54,839 nt of DNA from Roseomonas sp. (GTDB lineage Bacteria; Pseudomonadota; Alphaproteobacteria; Acetobacterales; Acetobacteraceae): contig JADCEV010000030.1 of NCBI GenBank assembly GCA_020249865.1, forward strand, positions 1-54,839. Direction: 5' to 3'. Of the stretch, positions 41,837 to 50,959 are shown in pieces. The notes under the pieces are model-generated. The model was not told the origin of the DNA. It saw nothing but the letters and a program-made list of their open reading frames with translations, and did not search any database. A program made the position numbers and the translations under genes. The first letter of the stretch is position 1. Every line of letters starts with the position of its first letter.

Positions 41837-43531
41837 ATGCGCAACTCTCTCTTTGATGATGCCCTGCCGGGCCTGCCCGAACCCGCCGCAGGGCGCGATC
41901 CGGCACGGCCCAGCATTGTGCTGGTCGGGCTGCCGGGGGCCGGGAAATCCGCGCTCGGGCGGCGGCTGGCAGGGCTTTTGGGCCTGCCTTTTCGAGACGC
42001 CGACACGGAAATCGAAAACGCCGCCGGCATGCCGATTACGGAAATCTTCGCCCGCTATGGCGAGCCGCATTTCCGCGATGGTGAACGCCGCGTGATTTCC
42101 CGCCTGCTGGCCGGCCCGCCCTTGGTGCTGGCAACCGGTGGCGGCGCCTTTGCCGATGCCGCCACGCGCGCTGCGATTCGCGCGAGTGGCGCCATTTCCA
42201 TCTGGCTGAAATGCCCGCTTTCGGTGCTGATCCGCCGTGTCGCGGGGCGCGAACATCGCCCCATGTTCCTGAATGCCGACCCGGCCGAGGTGCTGCAACG
42301 CCTGATGAATACGCGCCACCCGCTTTATGCCGAAGCCGACATCACCCTGCCCTGCAATGATGAAAGCCTGGAAAACACCACCCGCCGCCTGGAGCATGCC
42401 TTGAAGACCTATCACCCGCCCGAACGCGTGCCTGTCGGTCTTGGGGAACGCGCCTATGAGGTACTGGTCGGGCAGGGCTTGCTGGCGCGTGCCGGCGGCC
42501 TGCTGGCCCCCGTGCTGCCCGCCAAGCGTGTCGCGATCATCTCAGACGCCACGGTGGCGCCCTTGCATCTGCCTGCCTTGCGCGCCGGGTTGCAGGAAGC
42601 GGGCTTCGCGATTGCGGCAGAACTGACCGTGCCCCCCGGCGAAGCGAGCAAGGATTTCGGCCGGCTGCATGGGCTATTGGATGATTTGCTTTCGGCCGGC
42701 GTGGATCGGCGCACGGCGGTGATCGCGCTGGGTGGTGGTGTAGTGGGGGATTTGGCCGGCTTTGCGGCGGCGATTGCCATGCGCGGCCTGCCCTTCGTGC
42801 AAATCCCGACCACGCTTTTGGCTCAGGTTGATAGCAGTGTTGGCGGCAAGACCGGGGTGAATTTGAAGGCCGGGAAGAATCTCGCGGGCGCATTTCATCA
42901 GCCGAGGATCGTGCTGGCGGATACGGATACGCTCAGCACCCTGCCGCCGCGCGAATTACGCGCAGGCTATGCGGAAGTGGCCAAGCACGGCTTGTTGCAA
43001 GGCGAATTCTGGCATTGGTGCGAAGCCAATGGCAGCGCCGTTGTCGCTGGTGATGCGGGCGCGCTTGCGGTTGCGGTGATTGAATCCTGCAAGCTGAAAG
43101 CGGCAGTCGTGGCCGCGGATGAGCGTGAGGAAAGTGCCGAAGGCGGGCGCGCCTTGCTCAATCTTGGGCACACCTTCGGGCACGCTTTGGAAGCGGAAGC
43201 GCGCTTTGATGGGAGCGTTTTGCATGGGGAGGCGGTGGCGGTTGGGCTTGGCCTGGCAGCGTCACTTTCCGCGCGGCTTGGCCATTGCAGCCAGGAATGG
43301 CCTTCGCGCGTGATTGCGCATTTGGCTGCTTGCGGCCTGCCCGCGCGCATCACCGATCTGCCGCGCCGATTCACAGTAGATGCGCTGCTTGGGCGCATGG
43401 CGAAGGACAAGAAAAACCGCGATGGCAAGATGCGCTTTGTGCTGCTGCGGGCCCCAGGTGACTGCTTCACCAGCAGCGATGTGCCGGCGGAGATGGTGGA
43501 GAAGCTGTTGCGGGATGAGGGGGCGGGTTAG
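41837..43531 (+). CDS. aroKB: Bifunctional shikimate kinase / 3-dehydroquinate synthase
   Basis: One continuous 564-residue frame. Residues about 20-185 are shikimate kinase: P-loop GLPGAGKS (31-38), DADTEIE substrate site, HFRDGERRVI, ATGGGAF. Residues about 198-560 are 3-dehydroquinate synthase: ALGGGVVGDLAGFAAA, IPTTLLAQVDSSVGGKTGVN, GYAEVAKHGLL, the metal histidines in LNLGHTFGHALEA and HGEAVAVG, and KDKKNRDGKMRFVLL. It catalyses steps 2 and 5 of aromatic amino acid synthesis. No stop or frameshift interrupts the junction near residue 195. The start may be ATG 41837 or GTG 41816; neither has a strong ribosome site. Confidence 0.95.
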   Translation: MRNSLFDDALPGLPEPAAGRDPARPSIVLVGLPGAGKSALGRRLAGLLGLPFRDADTEIENAAGMPITEIFARYGEPHFRDGERRVISRLLAGPPLVLATGGGAFADAATRAAIRASGAISIWLKCPLSVLIRRVAGREHRPMFLNADPAEVLQRLMNTRHPLYAEADITLPCNDESLENTTRRLEHALKTYHPPERVPVGLGERAYEVLVGQGLLARAGGLLAPVLPAKRVAIISDATVAPLHLPALRAGLQEAGFAIAAELTVPPGEASKDFGRLHGLLDDLLSAGVDRRTAVIALGGGVVGDLAGFAAAIAMRGLPFVQIPTTLLAQVDSSVGGKTGVNLKAGKNLAGAFHQPRIVLADTDTLSTLPPRELRAGYAEVAKHGLLQGEFWHWCEANGSAVVAGDAGALAVAVIESCKLKAAVVAADEREESAEGGRALLNLGHTFGHALEAEARFDGSVLHGEAVAVGLGLAASLSARLGHCSQEWPSRVIAHLAACGLPARITDLPRRFTVDALLGRMAKDKKNRDGKMRFVLLRAPGDCFTSSDVPAEMVEKLLRDEGAG

Positions 43532-43558
43532 GCAGGCGGGCAGGTTTACTCCCCCCAT

Positions 43559-43602
43559 GTCACCCTACGGTAATTAGCTGACATAGGCCGCCGAAGGGTG
43601 AC
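43559..43602. repeat. Long inverted repeat between aroKB and addA
   Basis: GTCACCCTACGG (43559-43570) and CCGAAGGGTGAC (43591-43602) are inverted copies with one mismatch in 12, separated by 20 AT-richer bases. The element sits in the 153-base gap where aroKB and addA converge; the rest of that gap holds no gene. It could be a bidirectional transcription stop without a T-run, or a small dispersed palindromic repeat. Confidence 0.55.
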
Positions 43603-43684
43603 AAGAAGCCCGATGCTACAACTCCGCGGCCGCATGGAATGCCGCGTCCAAATCTGCCGCCGACAGTAATGGTTGTTGCGCTGA

Positions 43685-46600
43685 TTACGACCTTGCCTCC
43701 CCCGGCGCATGCGGATCAAGCACCGCATCCGGCAATGCCATAAACCGCGCGCCGTAAGTCCAGACCAGCGCACATTCAACAACACGCCCCGGAAAGGCTG
43801 CGCCCAGCAGCGCGCGATAGGCCGCCATTTGCCGCAGATAGAGCGGTGCGACATCCGCCACCTGCTCTGGCGGCGGGCGATTGGTCTTGTAATCCAGCAC
43901 CAGCACGCGAGCAGCTTCCACCTTCAGCCGGTCCACCTGGCCCGCGATCAGCCGGCCATTCACCTCACCCGCCAAGGGCGCCTCCGCCAGGCTGCCGGCG
44001 CCAAGGGCTTCGCGCATCCACCCCTGGCGGAGCAGGTCCAAAACCTCCTGCAAGGTGGCTTCCTGTTCTGCCGTTGTTAGCCCCGGCGCGCGGCGTGCGA
44101 GGAAGCGGCGCGAGAGTTCTTCCCACCCTGCCTCAGGATGTTCGGGCAGGCTTTGCAGCAGCGCATGCACCAGGCGCCCACGCCGGAAGCGCATCCCAAG
44201 CGGGTCCTGCGCCGGGCGCGGCACGGCGGCGGGGGTTTCCTGTTCACCGGGCAGGGCCGAGGGTGCAAGGCTGCCCGCCGGCGCTTCCTCGGCCAGTTTC
44301 TGCCAAGCCCAGGCGGGCGGGCGCGCCTCCGCCGCACGTGTCACCATGGGGTCTTCCACGCGCGGCGGTGCGGTTTGCGCTGCGCTGAAGCGCAACAATT
44401 TGGGCTCGGCGCCGAAAGCATCGGCGGGCGCGCCAAGGGTGGCGGGGTCAAAGGCACACGCCTCAACGCCCGGCAGGCGCGCAAACCCCTGCGCCACCAG
44501 ATCATACCAACAACCTTCGCGCAGCTTCTGCGCACCATTCCAGCCGCAAATGATCAGCCGATCCTCGGCACGCGTCAGCGCCACATAAAGCAGCCGATGT
44601 TCTTCTTCTGCCTCTCGCGCCTGATCTGCCTGACGCTGCGCGGTCAAAGCCGGCGCTTCAAAGCCCTTCACTTGCGGCGCCCATACCGGCAGGGCTTCTT
44701 CGCCATCTTCAAACCAGCGGAGCGTCTTGCGGTCCTGCCCCTTGCCTGTTGTGTCGAGCAAAATGACGATCGGCGCCTGCAAGCCCTTGGCGCCATGCAC
44801 GGTCATGATGCGCACCACATCGCCCGCGGCTTCCGCTTCGCGCTTGATCTCCGCACCCCCTTGCCTGAGCCAATGCACAAAGCCCTGCAAGGATGGCGGG
44901 TTGAGCTTTTCATGTTCCAGCGCGGCATTGAGCAATTCATCGAGCGGATCGCCCGCATCCGGCCCCAGCCGCGCCAGCATGCGCGCGCGCCCCGCGCGGG
45001 GATCGAGCGGGCCAGGCGCGCCGAGCACATCGGCGAACAGGCCATAGGGCGTGATGAAATCAAGCTGTGCCGCTTGCGCCGCCAACCAATCCGCCACGCG
45101 CCCGAAATCCGAGGTGCTGCCACGATGCGCCATCAGCGCCGCATGCAGGCTGCCCTGACGCCCATGCGCCAGCGTGAACAGCGCATCCTCATCCAGCCCG
45201 ATCAGCGGAGATTTCAGCAGCGCCGCCAGGTTCAAATCATCATCCGGCAGCAGCAGCCAGGCAGCGAGCGCGAGCATATCCTGCACCGGCAATTCATTCG
45301 CCAGCACCATGCGATCAATCCCGCCAACGGGGATGGCGCGGTTTTTCAATGCGCGCACAAGGGCGGGCGCGAAGCCGCCGCGCTTGCGCCCACGGAGCAG
45401 CACGAGAATATCGCCGGGGCGAATGCGCCTGCCCTGGGGTTGCGCGTCTTCCTTGCCCTTTTCAACACGCGCCGGCAGGGTTTCGTGCCTGATCAGATGT
45501 TCAATGCGCGCAGCAATCGCCGCGGCAAGCTGCGGTGCTGCGCCTTCTGCCGCAACGGCCTGTTCCGGCGGCGCCCAATCGGGCGGCGCTTCGGCCTTTG
45601 CGGTTTGCAGGATCGGCCAAAGCTCCACACTGCCGGCATGGCCCGCGCGGTCCGCATAATGGCGCAAGGGCGCATCAGGCGCGACACCATCACGCGCCGG
45701 CGCATCGGCGAAGACTGCATCCACCAGCGCGAGCACGGGTTCGGTGGAACGGAAGGAAACATCCAAAGGAACAGGGCGAAATTCCTGCCCGGCTGCTGTC
45801 ACGATAGCTTGATAATGCTGTTTCGCTTCCGTGAAGCGCTCAACCTCGGCACCCTGGAAAGCATAGATGGATTGCTTCTGATCGCCCACGGCGAAGATGC
45901 TGCGCTGTTCATCGCGTGCGCCAAGACCCGCGAAGAATTCCGCTGATAACGCGCGCACAATGCCCCATTGTTCCGGGTTGGAATCCTGCGCCTCATCCAA
46001 CAGGATATGATCCAACCCATCATCCAGCTTGTACAAAACCCAGGCGCTGCCAGGGTTATCGAGCAATTTGCGCGCGCCCGAGATCAGATCATCGTAATCA
46101 AGCAGGCCGGCATTTTCCTTCGCCGCCTGATAGCGGCGCAGTACTGGCGTGCCGATGGCGAAAAGCGCCATGCTGGCGGAAAGGACGCGCGCGGCGGCGC
46201 GTTTGCCATCCAGCACCAATTGGCGTTCGCCCTCGCGCCGCATAAGGTTATTGATTTCATGCTGCCGTGCGCCGAGCTTTTGGGTGGCAAGTTTGGATCG
46301 AACCGCGTTTTCCGTGGTGATGAAAATGGAGCGCCAATCAGCGTACCTTGCGATACGCTGCTCCATGGGCAACGCGAACCAAGCCGCCAGTTTTTCGCCA
46401 TGGCCAAAATCCTGCTTGCCGCCTGCCAAAAGCAGGGGCGCTGCCGCGCGCAGCGCATCGGCTTCGGGCGCTTCAATGACGGCCGCGTCAATCGCCGCTT
46501 CATCTTCCTCGCCGGGGACGATACGAAGCTTCCGCGCCAGCGCCGCCCGCAGCCCCGCCATGCCTTGGCGCTTCTGCACGACATCCAACAATTTACTGCT

Positions 46601-47188
46601 GGCGCCTGCCATGGTGCCGATCACCTCGGCAAAGCGTGTTGGCGCCTGATGTTTCGCCAATACTGCCAGCGCATCCTGCGCCGCCTCACCCGCCAACAGC
46701 GCATCACGTTCGCGCGCGAGCAGCGCCCGGCCATCCTGTTCCTGCATCACCGCGAATTGCGGCGCCAAGCCCGCTTCCAAAGGAAAGCCGCGCAGCAGGG
46801 ATTGCGCGAAACCATGCAGCGTTGAAATCCGCATCCCGCCTGGCTGTTCCAAGACCTCCACAAAAAGGCGCCGCGCTGCTGCCAGTCCCTCGCGCCCTGG
46901 TGCGGTGCCGGTCAGTTTCTGTAATGTCTCCGCAAGCTTCGCATCATCCGCGACCGCCCATTCACCAAGGCGCAGCGCCAAGCGCGTTGCCATTTCCGCC
47001 GCTGCCGCCTTGGTGAAAGTCAGGCACAGGATGCGCCCCGGCGGCACGCCGGCCAGCAATAACCTCAGCAACCTATCCGTCAGCAGCTTGGTTTTGCCCG
47101 AACCGGCAGAAGCCTCCACCCAGGCTGAAGCCGCGGGATCGGCAGCGAGGTTTTGCGCGGCTTCGGCGCGTTGACGAGCCTCGCTCAT
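43685..47188 (-). CDS. addA: Double-strand break repair helicase-nuclease AddA
   Basis: An 1167-residue UvrD/RecB-type protein. Walker A ASAGSGKTKLL (about 26-36), LCLTFTKAAAAEMATRL, Walker B region LLDEAQDSNPEQWGIV, VGDQKQSIYAFQGA, the late helicase motif TVHGAKGLQAPIVIL and LLYVALTRAEDRLII are all present. The C-terminal RecB-family nuclease has GEVNGRLIAGQVDRL and VLVLDYKTNRPPPEQ. With AddB it resects broken DNA ends for recombination. Start ATG 47188 overlaps the addB stop (ATGA). A trxA gene, common after addA in relatives, is not found. Confidence 0.96.
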   Translation of the reverse strand: MSEARQRAEAAQNLAADPAASAWVEASAGSGKTKLLTDRLLRLLLAGVPPGRILCLTFTKAAAAEMATRLALRLGEWAVADDAKLAETLQKLTGTAPGREGLAAARRLFVEVLEQPGGMRISTLHGFAQSLLRGFPLEAGLAPQFAVMQEQDGRALLARERDALLAGEAAQDALAVLAKHQAPTRFAEVIGTMAGASSKLLDVVQKRQGMAGLRAALARKLRIVPGEEDEAAIDAAVIEAPEADALRAAAPLLLAGGKQDFGHGEKLAAWFALPMEQRIARYADWRSIFITTENAVRSKLATQKLGARQHEINNLMRREGERQLVLDGKRAAARVLSASMALFAIGTPVLRRYQAAKENAGLLDYDDLISGARKLLDNPGSAWVLYKLDDGLDHILLDEAQDSNPEQWGIVRALSAEFFAGLGARDEQRSIFAVGDQKQSIYAFQGAEVERFTEAKQHYQAIVTAAGQEFRPVPLDVSFRSTEPVLALVDAVFADAPARDGVAPDAPLRHYADRAGHAGSVELWPILQTAKAEAPPDWAPPEQAVAAEGAAPQLAAAIAARIEHLIRHETLPARVEKGKEDAQPQGRRIRPGDILVLLRGRKRGGFAPALVRALKNRAIPVGGIDRMVLANELPVQDMLALAAWLLLPDDDLNLAALLKSPLIGLDEDALFTLAHGRQGSLHAALMAHRGSTSDFGRVADWLAAQAAQLDFITPYGLFADVLGAPGPLDPRAGRARMLARLGPDAGDPLDELLNAALEHEKLNPPSLQGFVHWLRQGGAEIKREAEAAGDVVRIMTVHGAKGLQAPIVILLDTTGKGQDRKTLRWFEDGEEALPVWAPQVKGFEAPALTAQRQADQAREAEEEHRLLYVALTRAEDRLIICGWNGAQKLREGCWYDLVAQGFARLPGVEACAFDPATLGAPADAFGAEPKLLRFSAAQTAPPRVEDPMVTRAAEARPPAWAWQKLAEEAPAGSLAPSALPGEQETPAAVPRPAQDPLGMRFRRGRLVHALLQSLPEHPEAGWEELSRRFLARRAPGLTTAEQEATLQEVLDLLRQGWMREALGAGSLAEAPLAGEVNGRLIAGQVDRLKVEAARVLVLDYKTNRPPPEQVADVAPLYLRQMAAYRALLGAAFPGRVVECALVWTYGARFMALPDAVLDPHAPGEARS

Positions 47189-50100
47189 TCGGCATCCCCT
47201 TCGCCCGAGGCCCATTCAGCCACCCGCGCCAAGTGATCATAATCATCGCCGGGTGTGCCGCGTGTCGGGTGCGGGCGGCTTTCGAAGAGCGCGTCACCAA
47301 GCAACATGCGCTCCGCCAGCGCTGTAATGCGTGTGCGCGCGAGATCGGCGTAGGGCGTCCCATCTTTCGTGGCTGCGCCAAGATCCACCGCGTCGCCCGG
47401 CTTCTCGCCACCACTCAATTTCCAATAGACCAGCGCGGCGGCCTTGGCGTCCGCGCTGATGGTCGGATAGCCGCCGGCTTCCAAAATCATCGCCTCCAAA
47501 GCCAATTGCGGCGCAGCGCCTGCAATAACCTGGGAGGCACCCGGCACCTGGCCTGTCTTGTAATCCAGAATGCGCCAGCCGCCGCCGGCCAATTCATCCA
47601 AGCGATCCGCCTTGGCAAGGATTTCAATATCCCCGCCCGCCAGTGCCAGCGTCACACGGCCTTCATGTTCCGTGAGGCAACGCAGCAGCCCGTTTTGCGC
47701 ACGCAGCTTTTCTTCCTCGGCAATCACGAAATCGCCCATGCGCGCCATGCGCGGCCCCCAAAAGGCGAGCACACCGGGATGCACGGATTCCTTCCGCAAC
47801 GCCTCCGCACAGGCCCGCGCCCATAACGCACGCGCATCGGCAATGCCCGGCCAGCCTGTGCCAAGCCCGGTCAGGAAAAACCGCATCGCGTGATGCACCA
47901 GCGTGCCATATTCCCGCGCGCCGATATCCGCATCCAGATCATCAAGCGCTTGCAGGCGCAGGATGCGCTTGGCGTAGAAGGCGTAAGGATCGGCGATCAA
48001 TTGCGTCGCGTCCGAAACACTCAAGCGGCGCGGGCGGACTTCCACGGGCGGGCTATAGGCAGCGCGCTTGCAGGGCATCGCCTCCCCTTCCGGTTCATCC
48101 AAGGCAGCGGCCCAGCCCGCGGCGTCACTGGCGGTGATCTTGATCTCGCCCTGGCCTTTCAGGAAGGTTTCCAGCCGTGTCAGCCAACGTGTCGGCACGC
48201 TTGGCGCGCCGCCACGTTTCTTCGCGGTGGACAGCACCAATTCGCCGGCCTGCGCTGCGGCGTGAAAGAAATCCGCCGCCACGCGGCCAATGCGCGCTTC
48301 CGGTGCCGGCAGGCCGAAACGCGCGCGCATCGGGCGGCTCATCCAGGGGCCGGGTTCGGTTGCTTGTGGCCAGATGTTTTCTTCAAGTGCGCCAAGGATC
48401 ACGCGATCAAAATGCTGCAAGCGCGCTTCCAAAAGGCCGAGGATCGCAATACGCGGATGCGCCGCCGCATCGCGCCGCGCGCGGAAGGGTGGCGTAATCG
48501 GCCCGGCCAACATGGCATCGAAAGCGCCGGGCCATTCAGCGGGTGCGATAGGTGGCATTTCAACCAGCGCCTCGGCCAGTGCGGCCAAATGCCGCGCCAA
48601 GGCTTCCCCTTCCTCACCAGCGTAAAGCCTGAGGCCGCCGGGCAGTTCCGGTGTTGCGGCAAGCGCTTCTGCGGCCGCCAGATGCAACGCCAGTAGATCA
48701 GCGGGCGGGCGCGCGGGGCTTGGCGGCAAGGCAGAGAAATCGCCAAGCGCCGATTGCAGGGCATCCACCAGCCCAAGCAAGGCGATATCGCCGGCGGGCA
48801 GAGCTGCGCGCAGCCCTTCAAGCCCTGCCGCCGGGCGCGGCCCGCGCAAGCATTTCCGCTCAAGGGCCCGCACCGCTTCAAGCCAAGTGCCGCGTTCCAT
48901 GCCGGCGCTGCACAGCGGATGCTTCAAAACGGCAAGCAAGGGCGCAGGCGCGAAGCCATCCGCCACCATGCGCGCAATCAGCCGCAGAAATGCCGCTGCT
49001 GGCGCATCGGCCAAGGGCGCACCGGCGCTGTCATCCGCGGTAATGCCATGGCGCGCGAGTTCTGCCGCGACACGCCGCGCCAAATCGCGATCAGGCGTGA
49101 TCAATGCGGCGCGCTTGCCCGGAACATTCATCGCTTCGCGCAACAACAGCGCAATGGCAGCGGCTTCCTGCTGCGCTTCGGCGGCCTGCAAGCGGCTGGT
49201 GCCGGCAAGGGCTGCCTGCCAGCGCGGTGCATCGCGTTCGGTCCAAATATCCAAACCCTCTGCCGGGCGAAGGCTGCGCGCCAGCATCACGGCGCGATCT
49301 GCCGGCGCGCCGCGATGATAGGCATTGGTCCAAGGGCGCGGCGTATTGGGCTCCACGCCAAGATCAGCCAGCAGCTTCAATTGCCCGGCAAAGGGATGGC
49401 TCGGCGCGCGGCGAATGGCCTCAGCCAGGCTTGGCGTGATGGGCTCTGCCATGCCTTGCAGCACCAGCGCGCCATTGGGCAGGTTCGCGATGCAGCGGAG
49501 CAAAGCGGTCGCGGCGGGGATGGTACCGCCCGCGCCAATGCCGGCGGCGATCAGCTTTTCGCGGGGTGGTGCCGCTTCCAGGGCGCGGCGTTGCGCAATC
49601 AATGCGCGCACACGCGCCAGGCCAAGATCCATCAGGCGCTGATTTTGCAGCCAGCCATTCCAATCGCGCACCACCGCCTGCAAAAGCTTCGTGGTGATTT
49701 GCCAATGCACCGCCAATTTATCCGGCACCAGCCCATCCAGGCGCGAAAGCCAGCTTGCCGCGAAATCCACCGGGTCCGCGGTTTCGATCAAATCAAGATC
49801 GGCTTCTTCAAAGGCAATTTCATCAAAAAGCGTTGCAAGCTCCCCAGCCAATAGCCACGCCTGCTCAGTGCCAAGCGGCCCGCCGAAGCGGCGCGGAATG
49901 CCAAGCACAATGCCTGACAGCACCGCTTGGCGCGTGAGTGGCGCCACCGCCGGCGGCAGATCAAGCAAAGCTGGCAGCGCCAATTCATCAGCCTCTTCCA
50001 CCGAAAGGCCTGGAAGGGCGCGCATGCGTGGCAGCAATAGTGCGCGGCCGCCGGCCGCTGTCAGGAAGGCTTCACGCAAGGCACGCGCGGCACGCCGCGT

Positions 50101-50220
50101 TGGCAGCAGCAGCGTAAAAGTGGCGAGTGCGGCGGGATCATCGCGCGGTATTTGTGCAAGCAACCCCTCGGCCAGCGCGGGCAGAAAGCGCTGATCGGCG
50201 GGGATCGTGAAAACGCGCAA
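47185..50220 (-). CDS. addB: Double-strand break repair protein AddB
   Basis: A 1011-residue protein of the alphaproteobacterial AddB type. It begins MRVFTIPADQRFLPALAEGL, with a degenerate helicase-like front (TLLLPTRRAARALREAFL, where a Walker A would be in AddA). The C-terminal PD-(D/E)XK nuclease is visible in VTLALAGGDIEILAKADRLDELAGGGWRILDYKTGQVPG. It forms the second subunit of the AddAB end-processing complex. It starts 10 bases after the murU stop. Confidence 0.95.
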   Translation of the reverse strand: MRVFTIPADQRFLPALAEGLLAQIPRDDPAALATFTLLLPTRRAARALREAFLTAAGGRALLLPRMRALPGLSVEEADELALPALLDLPPAVAPLTRQAVLSGIVLGIPRRFGGPLGTEQAWLLAGELATLFDEIAFEEADLDLIETADPVDFAASWLSRLDGLVPDKLAVHWQITTKLLQAVVRDWNGWLQNQRLMDLGLARVRALIAQRRALEAAPPREKLIAAGIGAGGTIPAATALLRCIANLPNGALVLQGMAEPITPSLAEAIRRAPSHPFAGQLKLLADLGVEPNTPRPWTNAYHRGAPADRAVMLARSLRPAEGLDIWTERDAPRWQAALAGTSRLQAAEAQQEAAAIALLLREAMNVPGKRAALITPDRDLARRVAAELARHGITADDSAGAPLADAPAAAFLRLIARMVADGFAPAPLLAVLKHPLCSAGMERGTWLEAVRALERKCLRGPRPAAGLEGLRAALPAGDIALLGLVDALQSALGDFSALPPSPARPPADLLALHLAAAEALAATPELPGGLRLYAGEEGEALARHLAALAEALVEMPPIAPAEWPGAFDAMLAGPITPPFRARRDAAAHPRIAILGLLEARLQHFDRVILGALEENIWPQATEPGPWMSRPMRARFGLPAPEARIGRVAADFFHAAAQAGELVLSTAKKRGGAPSVPTRWLTRLETFLKGQGEIKITASDAAGWAAALDEPEGEAMPCKRAAYSPPVEVRPRRLSVSDATQLIADPYAFYAKRILRLQALDDLDADIGAREYGTLVHHAMRFFLTGLGTGWPGIADARALWARACAEALRKESVHPGVLAFWGPRMARMGDFVIAEEEKLRAQNGLLRCLTEHEGRVTLALAGGDIEILAKADRLDELAGGGWRILDYKTGQVPGASQVIAGAAPQLALEAMILEAGGYPTISADAKAAALVYWKLSGGEKPGDAVDLGAATKDGTPYADLARTRITALAERMLLGDALFESRPHPTRGTPGDDYDHLARVAEWASGEGDAE

Positions 50221-50230
50221 GGGCAGCGCT

Positions 50231-50959
50231 TCAGAACAGCGCGCGGATCACGCCGCTGCGCAAGACATCTTCGGCATGTTCCAGATCAGCAGGGGTGGAT
50301 AAGTGAAACCACACGCCATCATGCACCAGCCCGTAAAGCCGCCCGGCTGCAATCGCGCGATTGTAAAGCCTGTTCAGGCTGAAGGCGCCGCTTGGCGCCC
50401 CTTCAAACAACGCAGGCGACAGGATTTGCACGCCGCCGAAAAGATAGGGCGAAACCTCGCCTTCTTCCGGCCGGCGAACGGCGCCCAGCGGATCGAGCAT
50501 GAAATCCCCGCGCCCGACTTCACCGGCGATTTGCGCAGTGCGGATCAGCAACAAAAGCCCATCCATGCGTTCGGGATCGAAGGCAGCGGCCAGGCGCTTG
50601 AGCGCAGGGTGCGGGCCATCCAGCCAAAAGGCATCGCCATTCACCACCGCAAAGGGCGCATCACCAAGCGCGGGCAAGGCGCGCGCCACACCGCCGCCGG
50701 TCTCAAGCAGGGTTTCTTCGCGTTGCAGGGTAATGCGCGGCGCGCTGCGTGCTGCGACACAGGCCGCGACCTGATCCGCCAGCCAATGCGCATTCACCAC
50801 CGCATCCGTGACACCCGCATCAGTCAGGCGATCCAGCGCATGATCAAGAAGGCTCCGCCCCGCCAAGGGCAAAAGCGGTTTGGGCATGGCTTCCGACAGG
50901 GGGCGCATGCGCGTGCCAAGGCCGGCCGCCAGCACCATGGCGCGGGAGAGGGTGTTCAT
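50231..50959 (-). CDS. murU: MurNAc-1-phosphate uridylyltransferase-like nucleotidyltransferase
   Basis: A 242-residue nucleotidyltransferase with the signature MVLAAGLGTRMRPLSEAMPKPLLPLAGR (residues 8-35), VVNAHWLADQV, and FAVVNGDAFW with the metal-binding aspartate. It fits MurU, which makes UDP-MurNAc from MurNAc 1-phosphate in the cell wall recycling route that bypasses de novo (fosfomycin-sensitive) synthesis. The name rests on pairing with the AmgK-like kinase gene, whose stop overlaps its ATG at 50959. Start codons further upstream would lie inside that gene. Confidence 0.88.
   Translation of the reverse strand: MNTLSRAMVLAAGLGTRMRPLSEAMPKPLLPLAGRSLLDHALDRLTDAGVTDAVVNAHWLADQVAACVAARSAPRITLQREETLLETGGGVARALPALGDAPFAVVNGDAFWLDGPHPALKRLAAAFDPERMDGLLLLIRTAQIAGEVGRGDFMLDPLGAVRRPEEGEVSPYLFGGVQILSPALFEGAPSGAFSLNRLYNRAIAAGRLYGLVHDGVWFHLSTPADLEHAEDVLRSGVIRALF

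Noticed and set aside
43620-43684. Coding-looking extension after the addA stop
   Set aside because: The frame stays open for about 22 codons after the addA stop, but it has no start codon and would need readthrough. Probably chance or a remnant.
44138-45946. A 602-codon open frame on the plus strand opposite addA
   Set aside because: It is antisense to conserved AddA helicase motifs, is rich in Arg and Gln, and shows no domain. Long antisense frames are expected in high-GC genes.
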